NCBI RefSeq assembly: GCF_905220365.1
Contig: NC_061127.1
Span: 7,936,001 to 8,000,000, forward strand
Reading direction: 5' to 3'
Source: Vanessa cardui
Taxonomy: Eukaryota; Arthropoda; Insecta; Lepidoptera; Nymphalidae
DNA length: 64,000 bases
Shown: one piece after another, positions 1 through 10,380 of the stretch
How the letters are laid out: every line of letters starts with the position of its first letter
How positions within the stretch are numbered: position 1 is the stretch's first letter
Position numbers and translations under genes: made by a program
The notes under the pieces: generated by a model
Databases searched by the model: none
Told to the model about the DNA's origin: nothing
Seen by the model: only the letters and a program-made list of their open reading frames with translations

Positions 1-98
1 TTTACTTATCTTACTACTATCGGTAACTTTTAAAATATTAAATAATAACATTATTATAATTTGACTATATCTCGGTATTTGTTAACTTGCTGAAAACT

Positions 99-165
99 GT
101 GGCCCCCACTAATGTGGAGGCCCCAGGGCAGTTGCCCCGGTTGCCCTCCCCTAAATACGGCCCTG
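99..165. repeat. Terminal fragment of a hAT-like DNA transposon
   Basis: A GC-rich block with runs of G and C stands out in AT-rich DNA and ends in 'aaatacggccctg'. Read on the - strand it starts CAGGGCCGTATTTAGG, which resembles ends I associate with some hAT-type elements (CAGGG start, 'rATTTAGGGG' core). The element at 8951 starts in a similar way (CAGGGCCAGATTTATGGG). No second end was found to the left, so this is a fragment or extends out of the window. The family name is a guess. Confidence 0.4.
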
Positions 166-835
166 TATATACTTTAGTGCATACTTTCTCTTTGTAAATA
201 TCCATTTAAATTATGCACTGTAAAAGGCCATTCTGATTTATATTAAATGCACAATGTACGAAACTTAATTGGATAAGAATTAAGGTTGTATTGCTTGAAA
301 ATCACTTTGTATAAAAAGGAAATATTTTTCGTATAAGTTAGAGGATAAAAAATGATTATTGGGAGATAACCCTAAGATATATCTTCATGGACTTTTTTTA
401 CAACTTTTTTAAGTTTGTAATACTGAAGTACATTATTTTGATATATCTTGTGTGGTTCAGCCAGTGTATGCAATTAAGGCACTAGAAATGTTTTTGTTTA
501 GGACATCATCTACCTACATAACTACATTAGAAACCTCTAAAATGATCAGTTTTTTTCTACTATATTATACATACATATTAATCTTGAATTACTATCTATT
601 GAAAAAAATCACATCTAAATCTATTGCATACTTTAAAAGATCTAAACATACGCGGGGACAAACAGCGGTGAGAAGTAACTTTGTTTTATACAAAGTAGTG
701 TTATTAGATTGATACTGTATAGTATGTTCTTTTAAATTTAATATATTTTTATAGGTGAAGGAAACATTTACTAGTATATGTGTATGTTTGTGTCTTATTT
801 TATTGTAATTAATATGGTGTTTTTTATATTTACAG

Positions 836-1460
836 CACCCCACCAAAGCAAAAGGAGTTTCAGGCCTCATTGAAGTAGAAAATCCTAACCGAGTAGTAAA
901 GAAAAACAAAAAGCTGTCTAATTTAAATAGTCTTCCTGAGGGTGAAAAGCCCCAACTTTCAAGGTTAGAATCGAATACAAGATTTTATATATGATGTACA
1001 ACAGTTAAAAAAAAACTTGTTATAGCAAATTAAGTAATATTTAGTTAACATACTAAATATGATTTGTTTTGCTTTTAGATAGTAGAAGTGTCTTAATACT
1101 TTACTGCACTATCTACTATATTCATAGTCCTCTGATCAGTTAGAAGGAAGCCTGTGGTAGCTAAACTAATACTGGATATAAAACTAGTCGCTATTGTAGA
1201 ATGTTAGCATTTATTAATGATTTGAGTATCATTAATTCAGTAATGGCAATTGGTGTAATTAATGCAGGCGTGAACGAGAAGAAATTGAGCGTCAACGGGC
1301 AGCGGCCGCTTATCAAAAGGCGCATGCTGAAGGCAAGACTGACCAGGCTCGTGCGGATCTCGCCAGGCTCGCTATCATTCGACAGCAGCGAGAAGAGGCG
1401 GCCAAGAGACGTGAAGCTGAAAAGAAAGCTAAGGAAGAGACGACGACTAAGAAAAAGTAA
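836..1460 (+). CDS. PDAP1: PDAP1, 28 kDa heat- and acid-stable phosphoprotein, last two coding exons
   Basis: Two exons, 836-963 and 1268-1460, join in frame. The first follows 'tatttacag' and begins in phase 0; the second follows 'taatgcag'. The intron 964-1267 starts with GT, ends with AG and splits an arginine codon (AG|G). The 106 visible residues hold the family signature: a GLIEVENPNRV block near residues 10-20, then LSRREREEIERQRA across the junction, then GKTDQARADLARLAIIRQQR, then a Lys/Glu-rich coiled-coil-like tail ending TTTKKK. Vertebrate PDAP1 has the same blocks in the same order and is about 180 residues long, so roughly the first 70-80 residues, including the acidic part, lie left of the window. 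The family is a small, highly charged, mostly helical phosphoprotein first described as PDGF-A-associated; its molecular role is not well settled. The tail lacks the vertebrate SGKRMQSLSLNK-like end. Identity is firm; the missing 5' part is inferred. Confidence 0.93.
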
Positions 1461-2309
1461 TTATACTATTTATTTCTTCATTTTACACTTCATACTTATT
1501 GTATGACATAATTGTCTGTAGAGTACAGGAGTGACTGTAGTTGCCTACAAAATTGGACTTGTGCAAAGCATTACAACCTCTTAAAATATTGGATGGAGGG
1601 ATTATATATCTGTCATGCAATATATTAGACCCATTCATTTTTGCATAACATTAACATTAATACAGGACATTATTTGACAGTGACTGTGAGATGCACATAT
1701 GACTGCTTTTCAAAATTTTATTTCAATAGGTCAGTCTACAATGTAGTTACCATTATGGACTAGAAATTTCCAAAGGTTTTACTTTTTATTTTATTTTGTT
1801 TTGTATATTCTAAGCCACCAACTTGCATGATTATATGGTATATACTGATTTAAATGTAAAATATAAGTTTTTTTTAATTTGTAATGTGACTTTTCGAATT
1901 ATTTATAATCTGTTCCAACCACATATGGTAAAATAAACAAAACTACTAAACTATGACATTAAATCAATGCTATATCATCCACCCAAATCTAGAAAAATCT
2001 TTGGTATTGCATTTACAAAACCTAAAAAAAACATTTTTAATGTCAATGAAATTTGTATCATAACTTTGGAAGTAAAATAAAAGTGTTACAAGTATGTCTG
2101 ATTAAAGATATATTACTCAAGCACTACTTGTAATGCATTATAATTGGATTATGTCATTTGTAAATTTAAAGTTTATTTAATTTTAGTCCTTTGGTTGGAG
2201 TATAATATACTTATAAAAAACTTATACATACATTTATACATTCATTCATATATATTTTTCTATGGTAACTTAACATAACTTTTTGTTAATATACTCCTTT
2301 TTGTTTCAG
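1457..2309 (+). other. PDAP1: Candidate optional 3' intron of PDAP1
   Basis: A GT at 1457-1458 lies inside the last lysine and stop codons (donor 'aaaaa|gtaatt'), and a strong acceptor with a pyrimidine run (tactcctttttgtttcag) ends at 2309. If this intron is removed, AA from 1455-1456 joins GTAG at 2310-2313, giving AAG TAG: the same last lysine and a stop. Spliced and unspliced messages would therefore encode the same protein and differ only in the 3' UTR. The acceptor is convincing; the donor is weak (no G before GT). Confidence 0.4.
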
Positions 2310-3300
2310 GTAGATAAATACTCAACATTAGTCTATAACAGGAATGCCATTTTTGTTACATTTGGCGACTTTCGAATTCATTATAATCGTCTCGGATCCA
2401 TTGTTTATGTGATATTTGTTTCAAATGATAAATTTGATTAAAGCAATAATTTAGGCGAAACAAATGGAATCTTCAATTATTTGAAAATAATCTCCTCGTC
2501 CATAAAAATGACTGCCATTTTCTATCAACATAACAAATATCACAAAATTAGTTTACTACTTATAATATTACAGATTATAAATATAAAGGCTTTCTCACAT
2601 GATAAGTCGACGTCATACAATTTGGTAGATTTTCTACTGCACAATTTGTAAATTATTAATTATGAATATATATTCCACAATTATGCATATTTAAAGAAAC
2701 GGTTTAAAGTATGATGCGTTAACTATTTTGTGTTATATCTAAGACTCGATAGTGAGTTTAAAATGTGCAATTTTTAGTGCATATATTGTTTTAAATATAA
2801 TAGCTAATTTACAATGTTATATAAATGGCAATATTTTTTTTTTCAATAATATTTACATAATTCTTCATACCGGGCTATTTTAAGATAACTTGGAAATTTC
2901 TTCGGAATATATTGAAAACTTTGGGACGAGTTAAGTTTTTGTATTGTTGAGTTAACTTATGTCACATAATTTAGCGATGCTGTTGTCGGTATTTCGAAAG
3001 TTAAAAAATGAGAAAAATCTTAAAGAATGTTCTAGAAAATTACACATTTTTTACCCTAATTGCTGTCTTTTTTTTATAAATATGAAATTATTTTAACATG
3101 TAATAAAAAATATGGAACTGATGTCCGTTAAGATAAATAATTGTTTTTTATTAAACGAACGCATTGAAAATAACATATTATATTATTGTATTTTATTTCA
3201 TTATGAATTCTGTATGAATTTGCTAAGATCTAATTAATTGTTAGATAGTCACACTAGACAATTTTATATGCGAATGTGTATCTGTATAATAAATAATGAA
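1461..3300 (+). other. PDAP1: Probable 3' UTR and gene end of PDAP1
   Basis: There is no coding potential. AATAAA-type signals on the + strand occur at about 1932 and 2076, each followed by T-rich DNA, and could end an unspliced message. Further A-rich signals near 3100 and 3286 could end a message that uses the acceptor at 2309. A 13-bp inverted repeat (tgtgatatttgtt at 2408-2420 against 2532-2544) lies in the distal part. The 3' end cannot be fixed from sequence alone. Confidence 0.45.
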
Positions 3301-4490
3301 AGTAAATTATCTATATCTTATATTAATCCTATTACAGAGTACAAAACCTTACATAATAACACTGAAATTGCCCAGATAATCATTTGACCGATTGCCTTGA
3401 AAATTGGTACACACACTCTATTCGAACAAATAAAAAGCTAAATAAACAACATTTGACAATATTTATCATCTATGATATTCTCTATGGTTTTTGGATTACA
3501 TGGCGAAATAAAATCTAAGGTTTAGTTTAAAGGAAATATGCGAATTTATGGTTTGTTGATCTTTTTCCCTACTTCCATTAAGGGTTTATATGTCACCGTA
3601 AGATTACAAAATTCGACAGTTTACAATCTGACGAGACAAATTGTTACAATTCGCCACTAGATGATGCTACTGTACACCAACTTCTATATTGTTCAGGCCA
3701 CTAATCGCCACGACTCAGGAAAGATAACGTCTTCAAGGGGTTTGCTAGGAGATTATACAGGAAAAGGAAGATCAAATCCTTGTCATTATTATAGTTAACT
3801 AGATTACTTAGTTATTAATAGTAATATCGCATATTTGGATATATTTACGTTATGTGCAGTGGAATTTAAGACGCAACCATCCTTGTATTCATTCAAAATC
3901 AATTATTTTGCTAACAAATGTACAATAAGACAACACAATGAACAATAAAACTTAAGAAAAGATGCTTTGGGATATTCTGTTGGAACTTTCTTTCGCTATA
4001 TATCAAATAGTAAATAACATACAGCTAAATAAATTACTAAAACTTAAGAATAATGAAACGACACAAAAATATTAAAATCCTGTTGGAATTATCGTAACCT
4101 TTTTTCCCTACGTGACATTCGTGTTTCACTCTAAAGTAAGCCGTGTAAAAGAATATCGTTCCAAAAACACAACAAGACACACAACCGTTCTTTCAAATAT
4201 AAGGCAACCAAAATATAGAAACATAGGTGCACGATGTACATGACATCATAATTGTATATAAGTAAATAAAATAAACGAAAAAACTAGAAACGAGACATTA
4301 TAAAAATATTTTAAAAAGCTTGAGTCATAACACCTATGCATAAGCAGATCACAGGCTCTCAGCACTAGCTATGAGCCATATATACCATTTTTTGTAGTTA
4401 ATTGTGTGCAGGCTTAATAAGACATGTGATACAGGTATCGTCGATTTAAACGGATTAGAATTGACGTCAACATATATTTTGAGTAAGGAT
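3301..4490. other. AT-rich intergenic DNA, no gene seen
   Basis: No exon-like stretch. The only item of note is 'tcgccactagatgatgct' near 3651, a degenerate relative of the CTCF-like motif at 41574. Confidence 0.5.
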
Positions 4491-4497
4491 CCTTATT

Positions 4498-4575
4498 TTT
4501 TTTCCTTTTATTTGTGTCAAAAAGGCACAGATTATTTCGCCAATGTCACGTGCGATAGAGAAGACACGATGGAGA
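4498..4575 (+). repeat. Dispersed repeat, copy 1 (second copy at 26299-26375, inverted)
   Basis: The segment around 'ggcacagattatttcgcca' followed by 'atgtcacgt' recurs on the opposite strand near 26310-26350, and the flanks also match loosely ('ttatttgtgtcaaaaaggc' against 'ttgtttgtgccaagagggc'; 'gatagagaag' against 'aatggagaag'). The similarity spans about 70 bases. The family is not known to me. The open frames that overlap it on both strands are therefore repeat-borne. Confidence 0.65.
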
Positions 4576-4747
4576 TTGATCGGTTCGGTCGAGAATCCTT
4601 ATTTATGTCACATTTTTTTAATAACACTGACCTGGCAAATCCGAGAGTCGAGATATTTATCTAGATTCAAATTTATATTTGAAATTTACGTCTTCGGCGT
4701 CGGTCCAGGATTAGGTACTTATGTCATCTGTCTGTCGATATAGCACA

Positions 4748-4812
4748 ATTAATGCAATGGATGGATCTCAACCGAAGGGTTTAAATCCGGCAAGCGTCAC
4801 TGTATTTTTGTT
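4748..4812 (+). repeat. Degenerate tRNA-derived SINE fragment
   Basis: The stretch 'gggtttaaatccggcaagc' followed by 'gtcactgtatttttgtttt' looks like a decayed box B and downstream part of the full SINEs at 21377 and 41961 (gggttcaaacccagg...gcaagcaccactg). No 3' part was found. Confidence 0.35.
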
Positions 4813-5108
4813 TTCATAAATTCTGTTCCTAAGACGCTACCCGTCACTACAATAAGGGTATATACATGTTGGTTATGGTTTTTTCTTTTGTGCCAGAAAA
4901 ATTAAAATTATCAGCTCTTCACTACTATAATAAGCATATATCATCTACCTACACAAACTTCGTGAAATACGTTGTTTTTTTGATGAAAAATGATTGCGGC
5001 TTTTAAAGAGTAACTTAAAAGATGTAAGCGTGCAGATGGCTGAAAGGATTTTTTTTTGTGATAGAAAAGAAACCCAATAACTTCAAACTCGACTGGATTC
5101 GTTTAGTA

Positions 5109-5490
5109 CAGCCGTTGGCAACACGCGGCCCTCGAACATCTTATTTGCGGTCCGTGACTGTTTTGTAAAAAAGTTGACAAAAATGGCAGGTAACATTCAG
5201 GAAATAGCATCTCAAATGCAAACCTCAGACATTACACTAAAATTTGTGTAAAATCTGTTCTCTGTTTAGGTCGTCTGTAGTGTTAATTTCTTATTTTTCT
5301 AGCAATAAAGTTCCAAACCAAACAAACACATAAACATAATGTAAGTATTATGTGTACGAATTAAATTCTGTATATGACAATTAACTCGAATTAATTAAGG
5401 GCCTATAAGGTAAATTTCATGACTGCGGCCTGCATATAGTTTATTTTGCTACCTTATGGCCCTTGCCTACCAAGTGGTTGCCGACCGGTG
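5109..5490. mobile_element. Non-autonomous hAT-type transposon with perfect 8-bp target duplication
   Basis: The element is 382 bp. Its left end reads 'cagccgttggcaacacgcgg' and its right end, on the other strand, 'caccggtcggcaaccactt'. The shared core (sGGCAAC) is typical of hAT ends, which often read CAGnGGTCGGCAAC. It is flanked on both sides by the identical 8-mer gtttagta (5101-5108 and 5491-5498), the target-duplication length made by hAT transposases. Internal 'gcggccc', 'gcggcct' and 'atggccctt' blocks fit the same group. There is no open frame, so movement would depend on a transposase made elsewhere. The intact duplication points to a fairly recent insertion. Confidence 0.85.
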
Positions 5491-5498
5491 GTTTAGTA

Positions 5499-8310
5499 GA
5501 TTCCACCGTAACCAGGCATGTTCTACAAGCCCATAACAGCCAATCTGCGGACTTGTCAATCTGTGGATCAAAACTCTCAGTACTTGAAACTATGTATTTT
5601 AATGAGGAATGAAATTTTTAAGTCTTTATTTAGTCTATAACAGCCAAAGTATAAAAGTAAAAGACGTACACATGGCTCTGCTGTACTTTTGAAAGTTTTC
5701 CAATAAATCTTCAGTTTACTATCTCGTCGATAAAATAAGTATTTGTCAAGTTCCCATCTACTTTAGAGGCAATTTAACTGATTTAGAAGTTTTTAAACTT
5801 GAATCCGACATGAATTGAAAAGCCTGTCGGTCGTCGTCGCGTTTATTTTTGGCTTAATAATATTTTATATAATAGTCCTTTTGACCTTTAATATTTTACT
5901 ATTTTAGTTTATTTTTTAAATAGTATACTTACGCTATACCTACTCTATCAATTACAAAATAGCAAGAATGCATTATATATGTACACTTATTTGTTAGAGT
6001 TTGTTTATTTATGCGTTTATATAACTATGTCATAAACAATATGGGCTATAATTTAATTGCGAAACGGTGAAAATGATTCCATGGCTTAGATGTAGATTTA
6101 AATTTGAACAACTTTAACTGTCAAGGTTAAAGTTTTGGTGTCAGATCGACAGTTTCGCAACGAACGATTTTTTTTGTTCCACCTAATATGGCAACGGTGA
6201 TACGGTGTGTATATTCCTTCCTGAAATTGTTGTGAACAATATTTGAAAATAATATTTATATTCATTTACTAATTCAGCACATTCAGCTGAAAATACCTAT
6301 TAATAATAAGGTAATAAATGAAATATATGTATTTTCTGTTAGGCAATAATTTCAACTTTCAATGCAGCTTATTAATATAATCAATTGTCAATAAGGATAT
6401 CTATACTAAATCCGATTGCTTAATGTTGAAAAATAATCCTATCGTGTAATAATGACATAATTTTCACTTTATTTTTTTGAATAGTATCAGAAAATAAATA
6501 ATGTTACTTCATCAATATTTTACTCATTATTTTGTAAACAAAATATTCCTCAAAATGTCAAGATTTTTTTTTGTTATAATATAAAGGTACCGAAAACCTT
6601 AAAAAGCAATGCAAAAATTAATTTTGCGGTTGAATCTTCTACGTTAACTCATTTTGTAGCTATATAAGGAATATGGCATAGTTCCCAGGGGAAAACTAAG
6701 CGGCCGCAAATTACGGTACAGCGTAAAATTTTAACAAAAATTACTGCGCCGTGGTTGGTTGTTATTGTTGAATGTCGGTATAGTGGTCATAATGATATTT
6801 AATTCATGTTTAAAGAAAGAACTTTAGATTTTAAGGTGAATTCTGAACTGATTTTAATTGTGTAAATTAATAATTTTTAATTATACTTTTATAATTTTAT
6901 TAGAGTCTAAGTCTAGGGTTTTTAGATACGTGATCAGGTTATATCTAATTTGTATATATAATGAAATAATAAAGATATAAAATAACTGTTTTCGTGAAGG
7001 ATTTTCCAACTTTTTTAACTATTTTAATTTTAAGCAGTTAACAGCGAACGGACCCATGATACACCGGGACAGTAAGAAATATTAAGTCCTAAAGCCTGCA
7101 ATTACTCTGACATACTTATAATTTGAAGCGCAAAAATAATACAATTTGTAGCGTTATGACAACTAGAAGGTATTGACTGTCGCATTTATTATTAATTTTG
7201 TCGGATTTATTTCAATTTCGACGAGTTTTTATTTTCACTAGGTTTTGTAGCGTCACTATTCGTAACCCTCATCTCTGATACATTTATATACATGAATTAA
7301 TTAATGTTTAGTATTTATGCAAGTACAAAGTTGAGTGTTATTAATTTAGTTACCATTCAACTATGTTTTAGTAATTTAAATATTACATATAAGCGTATTA
7401 TATACGTTTATCTAAATAAAACATACTAAAATATATATTTTCCTTCAGCTGGACAAAAATATACATCGTAATTAAAATAAATTTGCTACTCTGAGCGTTA
7501 AAAGTTATAAAAAAGGATTTTTCTATAATGGAATTACAAAAGCTGTGATATGCAAACGGGCCAGCCAAGCTCCGGTGGATATTTTAATATATCTACGTGC
7601 TTGAAAGTCTGACTACGTTGTTCATAAAGGCCGTAAATTCTCATTATACTCACACTGCCCGCGGCAACCGTCAAACTATGCTAATTTAACATACACCTCC
7701 CATGAGCTCTACCTGCAGTACACTAGGATATATGAATAAGATGTTTTAAGGATTATATTAATAATAAGATAAATAAGTTTATCTTTTAAAAATGGAACAT
7801 GTTCTGCGCCGTTGCGTATGCAAAATGAGGCAATTGTTAAGATATATATATTATTTTGTGTCATTATTGGAAACTAAAATAATTTGTTGAGCTCTCAGTA
7901 CCGAAATACTACATAGAGAGAAACTAATTTCAACATTTAACAAGTATAACCCGCTCGAGCTTGAGTCAATATCGGACTCGTATTTTGTTGGTTTTCCGAA
8001 TTTGTACTCAGAAACGAATTAAATATTCGATGTTTAAATTACATTGTGAAATTATTACGCTGAAAAAGGATTTTTTTTTTGTTCTAATTTTTCTTATGAC
8101 GCGTGAACAAAGTAAATTTTGATTCATTTTTTTGTTTTTTTAAAGGAACCCAAAATTGTTGAATCAGTCTGCGACTTATAAATTTTTTTAATATTTTAAA
8201 AATATTATTTCGAAACCAGCTTTATTATACTAAATTTTGTCTTTATTGTGGACTATAGCAATTAGGATGTTGAATCAAATCACCACATCGATAAAAAATG
8301 TTTTATAATC
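5499..8310. other. AT-rich intergenic DNA, no gene seen
   Basis: No exon-like frame. Slightly richer islands at about 6690-6780 and 7545-7720 have no repeat signature I recognise and could be regulatory, but nothing in the sequence proves it. Confidence 0.5.
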
Positions 8311-8316
8311 TGTCAA

Positions 8317-8490
8317 GGCGTCTTGGTAGCATGCGAAAGCGATCCCGCGGAGCCTACCAAAGAGACAGAGAGGGTACCGCTGGTTTTTAGCGGGTATTCC
8401 GGTATACTAGGACACACTAGGCGTCTTCGGAACCCTACTAACCACCTCAGACTCCGTACCATCCACTAAAACTGGAAATCGCGTAAAACG
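8317..8490 (+). mobile_element. 3' tail fragment of a non-LTR retrotransposon (LINE)
   Basis: A GC-rich block runs from 'gcgtcttggtagcatgcg' through 'cgcggagcctaccaaagag', 'ggtaccgctggtttttagc' and 'cgtcttcggaaccctacta' to 'aaactggaaatcgcg'. This order of motifs resembles the 3' untranslated tails of insect Jockey/R1-like LINEs as I remember them. It carries no reverse-transcriptase frame, so it is a 5'-truncated dead copy. The family assignment rests on memory. Confidence 0.5.
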
Positions 8491-8950
8491 TTTTTCCAGC
8501 GAGAAAAAAAGACCTTCAAGATTTATCCTAAACAATCAAACATAACAATAATGATTAAAAATATGGAATTTTCAATTTGATCAAAAACATTATTAGTCGT
8601 GAAATGGATGAAATTGATATTTCCTGTTTGTTATAAATAATAAATAAATGAAATGGTCGAACGTTTGAGTCAAATATAATTATAACTTTGCAGGAGGTTT
8701 CACCTAAATCACAGCTTGCTGATTTATATTTCACGCACCTCCCGAATTCAGCGGTTGGGAATGTCACGGTCGGGGACACTTATAATAAGTGAAATATGAT
8801 AATGCATGAGTGATAAATTTTAATTTCTGTTTTTATTTTCAGTTCTATTTTTAAAATTATTTAGTCTTGCTCTTAACAATATCATTATAATGTATTGATT
8901 TACTGATATAGCAAGAGTCTTTTATAAATTTTATGTTTTATTTATTAAAT

Positions 8951-9208
8951 CAGGGCCAGATTTATGGGAGGCATCTGCCCTTAGGCCTTCACCATAGAGA
9001 TTCCGGCGAGTTAACAATTTAATATAAAAATATAATTATATTTAGTCAAATTCTAAAAATATGACTAGTGTTTTCAAAGTTATTGATATCAAAAGTTTTA
9101 TTGACAGAAATGAAAATTTTCGAATTCATTTCTAAAAAAAAATGTAGGTTCCACCAACTCCACTCAACTATTTCACCAGGGCCTCCGGACCTTTACATCA
9201 AGTCCTGT
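8951..9208. mobile_element. Probable non-autonomous hAT-like element (MITE)
   Basis: The left end 'cagggccagatttatggg' and the right end 'ggcctccggaccttt...cctg' form imperfect terminal inverted repeats, with AT-rich filler and no open frame between. The left end resembles the fragment at 99-165. I could not find a clean 8-bp target duplication, so the borders are approximate. Confidence 0.45.
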
Positions 9209-9819
9209 GTCCAATTAAAGCAAGTTTTCTAAAATTCACCGCATCACATATCGCAATAATAATCGACTTATCAAAAATTTATTAAAAGTACTTCTTATGA
9301 AAAATGCTGCAGAACAAACTATGGCGTAATACCTACTTGTTTTAGTCGTACTACTTCAATTGGGCAGTCTCACGACTAACAAGCCATTTCTTCCAGCATT
9401 ACTAATGTTAAAAATTGTATTATTTAATAATTTACTACATTAGAATGTAGGTAGGTACTCTGCGAATATGATTCTAAAATAGCTTTGATTACATCTAAAT
9501 TAAAAGCTTTAAATATGATAATCGGATTACTCTAATGTTAAAACCTTTCTATGCAAATATTTTAAATGAGTAACATTAAATTTTGCAGCCTCAATATTCG
9601 AGTTTCATTTTCTAAAATGAAGCCTTTCAAATTCATGTAACGTTCGCACTTCTTAAATATTATCATGTTTCAAAATCATAAAAGTTGACTACTGTATTTA
9701 GTAGAAAGTAGAATTAGTCTGTGGTAATGAAAATATTATATCGTATCGTATATTGATTAATGACATTTTTACATTTATTATTCTATATTTTACATTTCGT
9801 AATACATATTTAATTAAAT

Positions 9820-10050
9820 ACTTGGTGGTAGGGCTTTGTGCAAGCCCGTCTGGGTAGGTACCACCCACTCATCAGGTATCACATGAGACATAGCATCTTA
9901 GTTCCCAAGGTTGGTTCCCAATGTACCGACATTGACGATGAAAGGAATTGTTAATATTTCTTACAGTGTCATCGTCTATGGTTGATGGTGACCACTTACC
10001 ATCAGGTGGCCCATATGCTCGTCCGCAAACCTATACCATATAAAAAAAAA
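9820..10050 (+). mobile_element. Retroposon, family shared with 35683 and 36847, internally deleted copy
   Basis: It starts 'acttggtggtagggctttg', passes through 'gtaggtaccacccactcat' and 'cttagttcccaaggttgg', and ends with 'ggcccatatgctcgtccg' and an A-rich tail. The copy at 35683 has the same order but carries about 70 more bases after 'ccactcatca', which are missing here. The A-rich end fits a reverse-transcribed element (SINE or LINE tail). No internal tRNA-like promoter is evident. Confidence 0.75.
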
Positions 10051-10304
10051 TAACAATTGTATAATTCGAAACCGAAAATATAATCTGTTTATGTACTTCC
10101 CATTATTAATCCCACAACAAATTTAAATTCATTGATAATTTAATATTATATTCAATCAATCAATAACACTAACAAGTTGATGACGAAAACGAATACTAAT
10201 TCTATAAATATGTATGTAAATATATTTTTAGGAAATCTTTAATTATGTTTTGAGATATATCATTAAGGTCTTAGCACCTAAAGGTATAAGATTTAGTATA
10301 ATAT

Positions 10305-10380
10305 ATGTTAAGAGCCCAGTGGTTATATTACACCACAATTTTATTACACCGGGCAAGCACCACTTTATGTTTATAATGCG
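10305..10380 (+). repeat. Degenerate tRNA-SINE fragment
   Basis: 'gagcccagtggttat' and then 'gggcaagcaccactttatg' with 'tttataatgcg' recall the 5' half of the SINEs at 21377 and 41961, in the same order and orientation, with deletions between them. Confidence 0.4.

Noticed and set aside
592..909. 105-codon - strand frame overlapping the first visible PDAP1 exon
   Set aside because: Antisense to a confirmed exon, with no domain and mostly AT-rich sequence.
1201..1506. 101-codon + strand frame over the PDAP1 last exon
   Set aside because: It runs in a different frame from the PDAP1 exon 1268-1460; the PDAP1 frame matches the known family and this one is its shadow.
4404..4664. 86-codon + strand frame with Cys-containing text resembling a secreted protein
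   Set aside because: It overlaps a dispersed repeat present at 26299 in inverse orientation, where the frame is not kept.
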